A stretch of 64,000 nt of DNA from contig NC_083880.1 in assembly GCF_032452875.1 (NCBI RefSeq), positions 60,710,829-60,774,828 on the forward strand, read 5' to 3'. Below the pieces are notes generated by a model. The model was not told where the DNA came from. It saw only the letters and a program-made list of their open reading frames with translations, and did no database searches. The translations under genes were made by a program, and so were the position numbers. This document shows, in pieces, positions 10,903 to 21,464 of the stretch. How positions within the stretch are numbered: the first letter of the stretch is position 1; every line of letters starts with the position of its first letter. Source of the stretch: Bos javanicus (taxonomy: Eukaryota; Chordata; Mammalia; Artiodactyla; Bovidae).

Positions 10903-11125
10903 GGGGCTTCCCAGGTGACACAGTGGGTAAAGAATCCACCTGCCAAGCAGGAGACACGGGTTTGATCCCTGGGCCGAGAAGATTCCCCTGGAGAAGGAAA
11001 TGGCAACCCACTCTAGTATTCTTGCCTGGGAAATACAGTGGGCAGAGGAGCCTGGCAAGCTAAAGTCCATGGGGTCACAAAAGAGCTGGGCACAACTTGG
11101 CAACTAAACAACAACAATAAGAGGC
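10903..11125 (+). mobile_element. Bov-tA SINE
   Basis: tRNA-Glu-like head (ggcttcccaggtgacacagt, then gggtttgatccctgg) fused to the BovB-derived 'ggaaatggcaacccactc' and 'gcctggcaagc' body. It ends in an ACAACA tail. Confidence 0.92.
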
Positions 11126-11689
11126 GGTGGTTTTCTCTGCTCTATGAACCTTGCCTGGGAAGACTTGAATGACTAGGGGCTGGAGTCATCTGAAGTCTTC
11201 TTCATTCATGTGTCTGGAGCCTTGACAGTGTCTGTATCACCTGGCACAATATGTGTTGGGGGCTTCTTCATCACGTGACAATCTCAGGGTTATTGGACTT
11301 CTTACAGTAGTCCAGTGTGACCTAGGCTTGGAAACCTACAGCATCGTTCCTGCATCCTAGCAGTAACAAGCAGATCACAAAGACCAATTCAGATTCAAGG
11401 GGAAGGAAATTCATGGGACGGATGTCAAAGAACTGGTAGCCATGTCCTAAAACCACAACAACCCACGGAGGTCTCAGTCACAGCTTACACATCATCTCCT
11501 CAAGGAGGTGACCGAACCACACCCTGCTCCATGACTGGATTAAGGCCCTCCTCTGTGTCCCCCCAAACCCCACTGTTCATCTTCATCAATGCATTTCCAT
11601 CCCTGTGTTTATTGGTCTTTCTGCCCCTCTGACCTGAGGGTTCAGTGAGGATGGATCATGTCTGTTTTTTTCACGTTTGTACACCCAGC
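11126..11689. other. Intergenic DNA, nothing recognised
   Basis: No gene is seen. The segment from 11520 to 11689 has a weak L2/MIR-like composition only. Confidence 0.4.
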
Positions 11690-12786
11690 TGCTAGCAGAG
11701 TGTGGCAAAGCAGGATGTTAATAAGTGTTTGTTGCTTGGGTAAGCAAATGAGTGATTCAGTGATCTACGGCATGGAGCCCAATGCAGAGGCCATTCCTTC
11801 CTTATGAAGTTTACACACTAGTTGGAGAGAGACACACAAAATAAAAACTGTATGTGATAAGTGCCAGATAGCGATAAATGCTATTATGAAAAATGAAGCA
11901 AAGTAAGGAGCTAGCATCGGGGGGAGGGTAATACTTTATATGAACTGTCAGGGAAGACCACTCTGAGTTAGTGACGTTGGAGCTGAGACCGAAGGAAGTG
12001 GGAGAGTAAGCCACGTGGATATCTGGGAGAAGAGCATTGCAAGCAGCGTGAACAGTATGTGCAAAGGGCCTCTGGTGGGTGTGTGCTTGGCAGTTTTGAG
12101 GAACAGCAAGGAAGCCAGTGTGGAGTGTGGTGGGAAAAGGGAAAAGTGGCAGGAGATGAGTCCCAGGGTAGGCCACAGGCCAGATCCCACAGGGTTTCAC
12201 AGGCCATGATGAGGATTTTCTTTCGCTTTTCGTCTGAATGAGATGGGATCCACTGGAGAGTTTTGAGCAGAGACAGTATATAGTCCGATCTATATTGAAA
12301 CAGATTTCTCTGATGGCTTTGTGGATAACAAGCCTTTGTAATCAAGACAAAGCAAGTTCAGTGAAATGGCTGGTACAGAATACCAGGCAAGAAATGGTGG
12401 GGGCTAGGACCAGGAGAGTGGCCATGGACAAGGTGAGAGGTAATAGGACATAGGACACACTGTAAAGATAAAACCAATGGTCCATAAGGATAAGGAAGCT
12501 GTGAAGAGTCAAAGATGACCGAGAGGTTGTTGTGCTTAGTTGCTCAGTCGTGTCTGACTCTGTGCAACCCCATGGACTGTAGGTTGCTGGCCTATTAGCA
12601 ATATAAGATGTGAAGATGTGGGTGGAGCATCAGGCTTGGCCAGATTGTGGAAATTAGACTTCATTTTTACATATACCAAGTTTCAGATGCCAATTAGATA
12701 TCCCAGGGGAGACGACAAAAAGGCAGGTAGACATACTGACTCTAACAGTGTTGGGATGGAGATATAGGCTTGAGACTCTACAGTCC
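11690..12786 (+). mobile_element. L2 LINE 3' region, long copy
   Basis: A long collinear match to L2: 'atatctgggagaagagcattgcaagcag', 'gaggaacagcaaggaagccagtgtgg', 'gggatccactggagagttttgagcagag', then 'ccaattagatatccc'. It is interrupted by a Bov-A fragment at about 12530-12592. The frames inside this segment are not genes. Confidence 0.85.
12530..12592 (-). mobile_element. Bov-A SINE fragment inside L2
   Basis: 'gcttagttgctcagtcgtgtctgactctgtgcaaccccatggactgtag' is the complement of a Bov-A 3' end inserted in the older L2. Confidence 0.85.
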
Positions 12787-13690
12787 TGATAAATGGAATT
12801 CTAAGATGGCTCCCAAGATTCCCCTCTCCTCTCTGTGTGTGCCTAACACAAACTCCTCCTCCCAGCGTGGGTGAGACCAAGGGGTATGATAGATGTCATT
12901 ATTGTGATTGCTGTTCAGGCGTTCCATCCAACTCTTTTGTGACCCCATGGACTGCAGACCAGGCTTCCTTGTCCTACACCATCTTGGGGTGTTTGCTAAA
13001 ACTCATGTCCATTGAGTCGGTGATGCCATCCAACATCTCGTCCTCTGTCATCCCCTTCTCCTCCTGTCCTCAATCTTTCCCAGCATCAGGGTCTTTTCCA
13101 ATGAGTTGGTTCTTCCCATCGGGTGGCCAAAGGATTGGAGCTTCAGCTTCAGCACCAGTCCTAATCAGTATTATTTTGATTAAGTTACATTATTGGCAAA
13201 GGTGAAGGAATTTCATAAATGTGATCAAAGTAAAAGTGATTCAATTAGTTGAAATTTAGTGAATCAAAAGGGCCATTTCCTTGGGTGAGCCCTTTAAAAG
13301 AAAGTCTTCCTTGAGCCAAGGGACTTGAAGCTGCAGAGATTCTCCTGCTGGCCTTGACAAAATAAGCCACCATGCTGAGAGGGGGCCTGTGAGGAAAGAA
13401 ACCGTGAGTGGCTTTTAGGAATCCGGAATGGCACCAGCTGACAGGAAAACGGGGGCCTCAGTCCTTTAACCACAAAGAACTGAGTTCTGCCCACTGCCAC
13501 GTGATTTTCGGAAGAGGACACTGAGCTCCAGAAGAGAACACAGCTCAGCCAACAGCTGGACTGCAACCTTGAGAGATCTTGAGCAGAGAACCCAGAGACT
13601 CCAGGCCCATGGAGATTATGAAATAAGAAATGCATGTTGTTTTAAGCCATTAACGTTGTTGCATTTTGTTACATAGAAACAGATGGTCAA
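12787..13690 (+). mobile_element. MLT1-type solo LTR (ERVL-MaLR), split by a SINE
   Basis: Left part: 'ggaattctaagatggctccc'. Middle: 'agttacattattggcaaagg' and 'gaatcaaaagggccatttcc'. Right part: 'agattctcctgctggccttg', 'gaaaacgggggcctcagtcc' and the terminal 'tgttttaagccattaacg'. This is the order of a nearly complete MLT1A-like LTR. A Bov-A SINE occupies 12903-13164. No internal viral sequence is seen, so it is a solo LTR of an ancient endogenous element. Confidence 0.88.
12903..13164 (-). mobile_element. Bov-A SINE inserted in the MLT1 LTR
   Basis: 'ctgttcaggcgttccatcc' through 'cagcatcagggtcttttccaatgag' to 'cagcttcagcaccagtcct' is a reverse Bov-A/BovB 3' end. LTR sequence resumes directly after it. 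Confidence 0.9.
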
Positions 13691-16190
13691 TACATCAGCC
13701 TATAGGCGTTTTTAAAGCCCTGGAACCAAATGGTTCAAACAGCCTATGCCAGGAACCTGACCCAGAGATGTATCAGAGAGCATGAATGGATGATTGGAGT
13801 AGGTGGGACACACCCTGCCAATCCCCGACCAATGCGTGCTACTCCTTTCAGCCACTAGGTGTCCCCAGAGTCCACATAAGCAGGTCTGCCTGCACCTTTC
13901 ACAGGTCAGAATCCATTTCCTTCTGAAATGGAAGGAACAGAAACAATAAATGATCTCTCTTCTATTCCTAGTTCCCTCTCCTCCGCATCACCCTGGGAGC
14001 GGGGGGGGGGGGGCGCGCGGGGAGTGGGGGTGGGACTAAGGCCTCTGAAGGGGAGGCGGCTGGCCCAAGGCCCGCCGTGCTCTAGCACCATCTCTAGCTT
14101 GGGGTTTTATACACTCCCTGCCCTGCCCCCTCCCAGGGCATTGTGAAGGACAAACACAGACCGTTAGCCTCTCTCTCCAGCCTAGGAGACTGCAAATGAG
14201 AACACCACCAGCAGAGGACTCTGGAGTGACTTGTAGGCTGAGGCTGGGGTTTCTAATTGACGCCGACTGGAAAGAGTGGAGAGTGGAACGTGTGCAGCCC
14301 CGGGGTCGGGAGACAGTGTTGGTGGAAATCAGACTCCTCCTGATGGGGTGGGCATCAAAGGTGCCCAGCTCAGCTGCAGCTGCTGGGCCAGTGACCCTAT
14401 TCCCTTTGTCCTGTCCCTTCCACCCTCTGTTGCAGACTGGGTTTTCCAGAAGCAGACACAGACTAAGTTTCAGGTGCAAGATATTTATTAGGGATAAAGA
14501 CCTGTGAAAAGAAGAGGGTGGAGGCAGAATTGGGTACAGGAGGTCAAACTGTGCTGCCAGCATGGACAAGCCCAAGCCACCCTGAAGGGGTGAGTACCCA
14601 GGGGTGCAGGGCAGGGCAGATACTGTGTCTGTCCCACCTGAAGGGTGAAACTTAAGTGGCAGGGATTTATACTTGCATACATTCAGACACCAGATGCAGG
14701 CTGCCCCGGGGTGAATCGGTTTTCTTCCTCACCTTTTCTTTCTTAAAGGTTTTGTTTTGGTTTGTGGCCATCTTGTTTCCAATCACAGAGACTATGAGGA
14801 AGCATTCACTATAATTCCTGTACTCCCAGACGCCCTTTCTGTAGATGTCCAGACCTCCCAAACCTGCTCTAGTCCTCTTTTAAAACATCTATGGGTATTC
14901 CAGTCCCAAATACCCTCTTTAAATGAGGTCTGAACACTTAGCCTTGGTTCTTACTGGGCAAACACACTTTGTCCAACCTAAGGAATTCACTGGATCTGGT
15001 AGAGGAAGAATAAGCGGGACAGGGGTCAGTGGGACAGAAGTTTTGAAAAGCCTTGGTCTCAGTTCCCAAAACACACAGGTAAGAATCTCAAGGACTGGAA
15101 TCATCGCGGCTTCTGCTGCTCTTCTTCAATCATTCAGTACATCTACACTAGTGGCCAGTTACATGCTAGGCGTGAGGACCAGCCCCACACAGCTCCAGAC
15201 CCCGAGCTACCAGCCTAACACCATCTGCAGATTCAAGCTGGGAGAGGCAGCACCCTAAAATAGCACTTCACTAGGAGACAGAAACCAAAATTTAGGGCCC
15301 TGTCTCTGACCCAGGCTGTTTGAAGGCCCTTTACAAGTTGCTTCTGCACCTTTGCCCTAATATCCCTCCTCTGGACAGTGGAGTAATACAATTTATGGAG
15401 CACCATGTTAAATGCCTCTCACCTCGAACTTTACTCTGAAGCAGGTGTTATCATCCCCATGTCACATAAATGGAAAAAAAGAGTCAGGGTAAAGTTAATG
15501 TGCTCAGGGGCACACAGGTGCTCAGTGGTGGTATCAGGCTTTGGGCCCAGACATTGTGGCTCAACCCTGATTCTTTTTTAACTTATTTTTAATTGAAAGA
15601 TAATTGCTTTTACAGTATTGTGTTGGTTTCTAACAAACATCAACATGAGTCAGCCATGGTCAACCCTGATTCTTAATCTTCATTAAGGTCAGAGTCAAAC
15701 TGATTCCCTTGGAACCACGTGTGCCTACACACGTGTTTCACTTGGTCCCTAAGGATTTAAAAAAAGTATTTGAATCAGCTTTCATTTTGAAATTGAGATG
15801 TTCACAGAAACATCCAGATTTACATCTTCTCTTGAAAAATCTAGCCCCCTGGCCACAGCGGGCTGCACTCCCACAGGGTCACAACTGGCAGGAGGTGAGC
15901 AATTGCTCCCCTTGAAGTGGGTCATGAAGCCAGTGTCCACCCAGACTCTCATTCATTCACGTCACCTGCCTGGCCTCTGCAGGGACAAGTCTGCCATCCT
16001 TAATGAAGACCAGGAGTCCTGAGACAGAGGGAGCAGAGAGGCCTAGAGGGGCCAGGTGCCTCCTTGCCTGGAACCTCGAGCTCTTCCTGTATGGTGCTAA
16101 GTCACAGGGACTTGAATCTGTCAAACTGTTTGGGGAGGGTTGAGGAAAGGCAAAGACATGTAGAACCACAGGGCGAGATGGGGCAAATAC
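13691..16190. other. Intergenic DNA between the MLT1 LTR and SOX12
   Basis: No coding feature is supported. A G11-12 run lies near 14000-14012 and could form a G-quadruplex. An unassigned older repeat probably covers 14440-14560 and contains a minus-strand AATAAA. A MIR/L2-like segment spans about 15370-15560. An L1 fragment at 15567-15655 is listed separately. Confidence 0.5.
15567..15655 (-). mobile_element. L1 3'-end fragment
   Basis: 'taattgaaagataattgcttttacagtattgtgttggtttc' matches the complement of cetartiodactyl L1 3' ends, which also occur near 31.4, 31.8 and 46.7 kb. Confidence 0.7.
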
Positions 16191-16192
16191 AC

Positions 16193-16198
16193 TTTATT
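16193..16198 (-). promoter_or_regulatory. Likely SOX12 poly(A) signal
   Basis: AATAAA on the minus strand, the first canonical hexamer downstream of the SOX12 stop. It implies a 3' UTR of about 1.85 kb (16.17-18.04 kb). That span has no interspersed repeats except an A-rich/(GA)n tract at 16367-16410, which fits a transcribed UTR. Confidence 0.65.
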
Positions 16199-18035
16199 CA
16201 GTCCTGGCGTAAGTCCTGCTGTGGGTGCCAGTGCCCCAGATCAGAGGGACCCCTCCCCTCAGCTACGAGACTAGTTCTCCAAGACCACAGACAGTGACAT
16301 CTCTTCACTCACATGACGTTTTCTGGGATTTTTCATTGTCTTTTTTTTTGTTGTTATTTTTCTTTAAAAAAAAAAAAAGAGAGAGAAAGAGAGAGAGAAA
16401 GAGCGCGCGCAAAAAGGCCCAGAGCCGGAGCACCAAGCTTAAAGGAGGCAGCTGGTGGCTTTGTCAGCGACGGGAACGCGTGGGGCAGAGCCCTGCAGAG
16501 ACCCTGGGCAGGGGTCCCGGAGGACTCTGGGACCGTTTGTTCCTGAGATTTGTGTGTGTGAATGAGAGTGTGTGCACACCCGGGAGGGTGAACACACGCC
16601 GGTGAGATACAGGTAGTGAGGGTAAAGGGGGCATGGGGAGGCCGGAGGGGCGGAGCTTGAGCTGGGAGTTGGAGGGAGAGGGGTAACAGCATCAGGGGCA
16701 GGGTTTCCCAAGAGCACCCCAAACTGGACACAGTAGCGCTGGGCGCCAATGGCACAACACTACTCTGAACCTCCCTTCAGGCTCACTGGCCCAGGTGATG
16801 GTCTCTCAAGCCAGCTGCTGAAAAAGGGAGTCTCTTCTTGCCTCTTCATCTGCTATCATGCCTCAGTCTCAACCCCCTAGTTGAGTACCGACGTGTTTGT
16901 TTCTCCCACTGAATACTGTCACTGTAGGCAAAGGGATCTGGGTGACAGGAAGGGGCGGTGGGCTTAGGAGGGAGTCCAGGCTGGAAGTGTGCCTTGAGGT
17001 GACAAGGGCACTTGGGGGGGGGGGGCAGACAAAAGGACCCTGTCCCCACACAAACGACTACATGTCTTGATTCTGAGTTTTCTTTTTCTCTCCTGAAGGA
17101 TTTCCAGAGAAAAACCCTGGCCCCCAATTCCCAGGTGGGGGAAAGAAAGGTTGGCTTCTTGGAACCAAGACAGGCTGTTGAGGCAGTCAAGCAGTCGGTG
17201 GGAGGTGGGGTGGGGGGGCGCGGGGGTGCACATGGGCTGGGCGACCCCGTAAGGGGAAAGGGGCTATGCCACTTGGGAGTTCCAAGCTCCACACCAACCC
17301 TTCCGGGCTGGCTAGTCTTTCTCCCCCTTCCGACTGCTCCTCCCATTTAAGGCAGTGACGCCCCGTCGGGTTGAACGGAAGCCGTGGCTCCTGGATCAAA
17401 CGATTTCTCAGGATCGCTCTATATCCGCCCCCCTTCTTCCCAGAGCGGCTGACCGAGGCTAGTGGTTCAGCAGGGACCAGCCCCCTCCTCCCAAGAAGCA
17501 TTAAGCATGCGCAAGAAGGGGGCGGGGGTCCCAGTGCTCCCCGGGGAAAAGGAGCGTGCCCCTCCCCCTCCCCGGGAGGGAAGGGCAAGAGAGGAGGGCG
17601 CAGGGCCGCCCAGCTGCAGCGCCCCCCTAAACGAGACACAAGGCGGGCTGGAAGCAGGCGGAGGGAGTCTAGAGCCAAGGGCAGGGGCGTGTCCTCCGGC
17701 CAAGAGGAGGGGCGTGTGCAAAATGGGGGAGGGGTACAGGTCTCTCGGAGAGGATGGGAGGTGTATCGGAGGAGGGGGCTGGCTGCTGGTGGCTCGCGGG
17801 AGGGGGCAAGATGGGGAAGGGCTCGGATGTCGGAGAAAGGGTGGGGGTTGGGCTGTCTTGGGGTGTGTCTGCGGGGGAAGGGCTTGTCTGGATTTGAAGG
17901 GGGATGGGCACGTCTAGGAGGGGGGAGGCTGTGCGGGAGATGGGGTGCCAGCCTCGGCCTCCGAGGGGCCCCAATACCTGATTCCTGTATGTAAACAGCT
18001 GGTTTGGGGGCGTGCGCGCCCCGCTGACGATGGGC

Positions 18036-18983
18036 TCAGTAGGTGAAAACCAGGTCGGCGATGCTAGACGGGCGCCAGTCCCCTGCGATCATCTCGGTAA
18101 CCTCGGGGGTGCAGTAGTCCGGGAACTCGAAGTGCGACGTGCCCGAGGGGGGCGGCAGGTCCGGATCGCGGTCCAGGGCGCTGCAGTCCAGGCCCGCGGG
18201 GCCGGGGGGCCCTCTGGACAGAAAGCCCAACGGCTCCTCCCCCGACGCCACCTTCTCCTCTTCGCCTTCCTCGGCCGCCGCCGCCTCCTCCTCCTCTTCC
18301 TCCGGCTCCTCGTCCTCCGACGGAGTTGGGGAGGCGGCGGTGACAGCCGCCCCCTCGCCCGACGGCCCTTGGGCACGCTCGGCTGGTCCTCGGGCGGCCC
18401 GCCCCGCCGGGACCATCCTCCACAGCTCGCGCCCGGGGGTCTCCACCAGGCGCACTTCCAGCAGCTCCTCGTCGTCTTCGTCGTCGTCGTCCTCGGGCGC
18501 CGCCGCGCCGCCCCCCAAAGGCCCTCCCGCCGCTCGGCGGCCCCCGCGGCCAGGCAGCTGCGGCCCGGGCTTGAGCCTGCTACCGCCGCCGCCGCCGCCG
18601 CCGGGGGGGCGGGGCCGCGCCTTGGCGGGCGCCCCCTTGCTCTTTTTGCGCGGCCGGTACTTGTAGTCCGGGTAGTCCGCCATGTGCTTGAGGCGCAGCC
18701 GCTCCGCCTCCCGCACGAACGGGATCTTCTCCGAGTCCTGCAGCAGCTGCCAGCGGCGGCCCAGGCGCTTGGAGATCTCGGCGTTGTGCATGTCGGGCCA
18801 CTGGTCCATGATCTTCCGCCGTTCGTGCTGCGACCACACCATGAACGCGTTCATCGGTCTCTTAATGTGGCCGCTCGGGGTCTTGCACCAGCCGGGCTCA
18901 CGCGCCCCCTCCTCGGCCGGCCCGGGCCCCGGGGGCGGTGGCCCGCCGTCCCGCTTGGCCCTCGCGCCCCGCTGCTGCACCAT
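18036..18983 (-). CDS. SOX12: SOX12, SoxC-group HMG-box transcription factor
   Basis: Complete single-exon gene of 315 aa, the same length as human SOX12. Start chosen at the codon of MVQQRG, where the known N-terminus begins, although the frame stays open another 241 codons upstream. The HMG box covers about residues 40-108, begins IKRPMNAFMVW and ends near DYPDYKYRPRKKSK, with the SoxC-type core QWPDMHNAEISKRLGRRW intact. After it come a Gly/Pro-rich linker, an acidic run (EDDDDEDDEE), a second Glu-rich stretch, and the conserved C-terminal activation domain ending SSIADLVFTY (about residues 283-315). SoxC proteins (SOX4, SOX11, SOX12) bind AACAAAG-type sites in the nucleus and regulate neural and mesenchymal progenitors; SOX12 is the weakest activator of the three. 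No disabling change is visible. Confidence 0.97.
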   Translation of the reverse strand: MVQQRGARAKRDGGPPPPGPGPAEEGAREPGWCKTPSGHIKRPMNAFMVWSQHERRKIMDQWPDMHNAEISKRLGRRWQLLQDSEKIPFVREAERLRLKHMADYPDYKYRPRKKSKGAPAKARPRPPGGGGGGGSRLKPGPQLPGRGGRRAAGGPLGGGAAAPEDDDDEDDEELLEVRLVETPGRELWRMVPAGRAARGPAERAQGPSGEGAAVTAASPTPSEDEEPEEEEEEAAAAEEGEEEKVASGEEPLGFLSRGPPGPAGLDCSALDRDPDLPPPSGTSHFEFPDYCTPEVTEMIAGDWRPSSIADLVFTY

Positions 18984-19535
18984 CGCGCCTGGGCCCGGGG
19001 CCGCTAGACGCCGCCGGGGGCCGTCCGCATCCTCCGCGGCTGGGGGTGGGGGAGGAGGCAGCAGCGACGGAGGGGCGGCCCCGCCCCGCAGCTCAGCCCG
19101 GCCCCCGCGAGCTAGGGAGCGAGGAGCTGGGCGCTCCGGCCCAACGGACGGCGGGGGGGAGAAGGTCAGCGGCGCGGTCTCAGGCGGGCTCAGCGCGCCC
19201 CCGCCGCCTCCGGCAAGTTGTGCCCCGCAGCACGCCACACATTGTTTTGCGGGGGGCGGAGGAACGGCACCCCTCAGGCCCCGGCGGGCTCTCCTTGCAG
19301 CCTCCTGCTCGGCTGCGGCCCGCGCGCGCCGCTCCCCACCCTGCCGCCTTCCAGTGTCTTTCTCCCCGCGCGGCCCCGCCGGCGCGCGCGCCACCCCTCC
19401 CCCTCGCCGTCTGCGGGCCGCTGCGGCGCGCGCGGGGCCGCCCCGTGTAAACACCGAGGTGCCCGCTCGGGCTGCGGCCGGGCCACGCCTCGCGTTCGGG
19501 CGACGCGTCACCCGTTGCTGGGCAGAGAACCTGGT

Positions 19536-19543
19536 ATTTGCAT
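19536..19543 (-). promoter_or_regulatory. POU octamer next to an inverted CCAAT in the SOX12 promoter
   Basis: On the minus strand the sequence reads GATTGGGAGATGCAAAT: a perfect octamer ATGCAAAT three bases from an inverted CCAAT box. It lies about 550 bp upstream of the SOX12 start codon in the CpG island. Confidence 0.5.
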
Positions 19544-20769
19544 CTCCCAATCGCTGGCTGCCGAAGCGGGGCGGGGCTCGGGCTGCCAGGCTGGGCGGTC
19601 TGGTGGCTGGGATTGGGGGTGTCGGATGAAGTCGGTTTCTTTTCTTAGGCTGGGGACTAGCGGGAGGGTGAGGGGACGCCGAGCAGGCTTCCCATCTGGC
19701 TCCCAAAGCCAGTCCCCGCCCCGCGTAGCCTTTGAAATTTTAGCTTACTCAGTGACACCTGCCGCCAGGTAGGACCTCGGCTCCCTCCTTTTTAGGGGGC
19801 GTCCTTTTGAACCGTCCCAGAACAGGTGAGGAGACGTAGGCTCAGGAAAGCTCCTTAAGGGGACAACCTCATCGTGTCATTGATGTAACCCTTGCCTAGT
19901 ATCCAGCCACATAGGGGCTCAACAAATGTTTTGGGTCCGATGAACCAAACCTCTTTCACATTTTTCTTCTCCTTTGAGGCACCACGCGAGTCCTGAGAAA
20001 GAAGGGCACATGCCGCCCACTTTCCAGGTACGAAACACCAAAGATCTGCAGATTAGGACTCTAGGCTCGCGGTCCCAGCTCTCTCTTCCCTGCTCAGCGC
20101 ACGAAGGGGCCGGGACACCTCGCCTACCAACCGAGGGTCCTGAGGAGGGCGAACTTCCCGCTTTTCACAGTTCTTAGGCGAGGCTCGAAGATACGTGGGT
20201 GCCCCATTCTCAGGTCCCACACCCACATCGCGGCCAGCCGGGTGCCAGACGGGCGCGATTGCCCCTCCCGAGTCTGGAAAAGCGTGCGCGGGCACGGGGG
20301 CGGAGCCCGGCCAAGGGGCGTGTACGAGGCGCACGCTCGAGGCGCGTGGCGGGGAGGGGCTGCGCGCTCCCATCTCACCACGTGTGAGCCCGCTCGGGCA
20401 CTGCGGGGCGTGTGCTGCCCCTGGGGGAGGTCACCTTCACCGCGCGCACGTGGGCCCGACGGTGGGATGGGGCGCTGAAGCGTCGCTCCACGGAGTCGGG
20501 AGCTGGGAGGGGTCGGGGTGAGGGTCTCTAGGGTAGCATTTTGCTGGGGCATAGTGGGCAGTATCCAGGCTGGAAGGTGCCTGTCTCAGGCTGTAGACCT
20601 CACCCACCCCTGGGCGGGCGGGGGCTGAGAGCGCAGCCGGGAAGTCTGGGGTAGCGGGGAGGAAGGGTCGGGGTGCGGCTCCGCAGATGCTGGGGGCGGG
20701 GTGATGCTCTGGGTGCCCGGGAGGGAAATTGGAGCTTTGGTGGCGGGAGGGGGCGACTCTTAAAGGCAC

Positions 20770-21460
20770 AGGGCTCTCGGAAGGAAAAGGCTCTGCTCCC
20801 AACCAAACTATTCTTCCGGCCTTTTATTGGAAGCTGAGGTCTGACGATCCCCGAGTTTAAACCTTCACAACGGTAGCCTGGACGGTTCAGTGCTCGATGG
20901 AGTCAGGATTCCTGTATTCATATCTAACGCCTCCTTTTGCTTGCCCTTAAAATAGAAAAAAGCAGTTTCTTCCTCATATGGTTATTTTACAGATTAAATG
21001 GGATATAGATATTAGAATTTCAAGTACTGGTCTCCTGAATATTCCTCAAACACAGAAGGCTTGGACCAACCTCAGGGCCTTTGTACACGCTGTCTCTTCA
21101 GCCTAGAAAATTCTTCACCCCCATCCCCACATGGCTGGTCCATTTCATTCTAGCTTCAGTTCACACCGACTCTCCGGAGATGGCCTGCCCTGACCACTCT
21201 CTGCTGTTGCCCACCCATTCCCCTGTGTCTCAGGTACACAGAATTGTAGGTCTGTGACAGTTTTATCATTGCCCATGATTGGTTCGGGTCATGGTTGTAT
21301 ATACTTATTTGTATATAATACAGTAAAACCTGGTGACATCAGCAGCCCAACACAAGAACTGGAACATGGATAACAACCTACCTTCCCCTATGAACTCCTT
21401 TCCCATCCCATCCCCTGCTTCCTCTCAACTGATGTAATGTCTATCCTAAATCTTCTCTTA
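20770..21460. other. MIR and L2 remnants upstream of SOX12
   Basis: A MIR-like segment spans about 20870-21010 ('tttcttcctcatatggttattttacagattaaatgg'). An antisense L2 piece follows at about 21055-21250 ('ctcagggcctttgtacacgctgtctc'). No gene. Confidence 0.55.
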
Positions 21461-21464
21461 CACT

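Larger units (their letters stand above)
17340..20760. promoter_or_regulatory. SOX12 CpG island (promoter, CDS and proximal 3' UTR)
   Basis: A continuous CpG-dense segment covers the SOX12 CDS, about 1.7 kb upstream and the first part of the 3' UTR. Upstream at 20270-20480 it has clusters of CACGTG-like and GC-box elements (CACCACGTGTGAG near 20377). It contains no transposon insertions, unlike both flanks. SOX genes usually lie in such islands. Confidence 0.85.

Noticed and set aside
10903..10970. tRNA-like A-box and B-box sequences, also in many other places
   Set aside because: They are heads of Bov-tA and CHR SINEs, with SINE bodies and A-rich tails, not tRNA genes.
13851..13866. GCCACTAGGTGTCCCC as a CTCF site
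   Set aside because: The core has a T in place of the expected G in the GGGGGC/GGTGGC block, so the match is weak next to the one at 61295.
14484..14489. Minus-strand AATAAA as an alternative SOX12 poly(A) signal
   Set aside because: It lies 1.7 kb beyond a good signal at 16193 and in a segment that looks like an older repeat.
17371..17994. Plus-strand frame of 207 codons downstream of SOX12
   Set aside because: Gly/Arg-rich low-complexity peptide in the presumed SOX12 3' UTR, with no family match.
18012..19629. Long plus-strand open frames of 331 and 315 codons opposite SOX12
   Set aside because: They are antisense to an intact, conserved CDS in extremely GC-rich DNA where stops are rare. 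The peptides are low-complexity Arg/Pro/Ser/Ala without any known domain.
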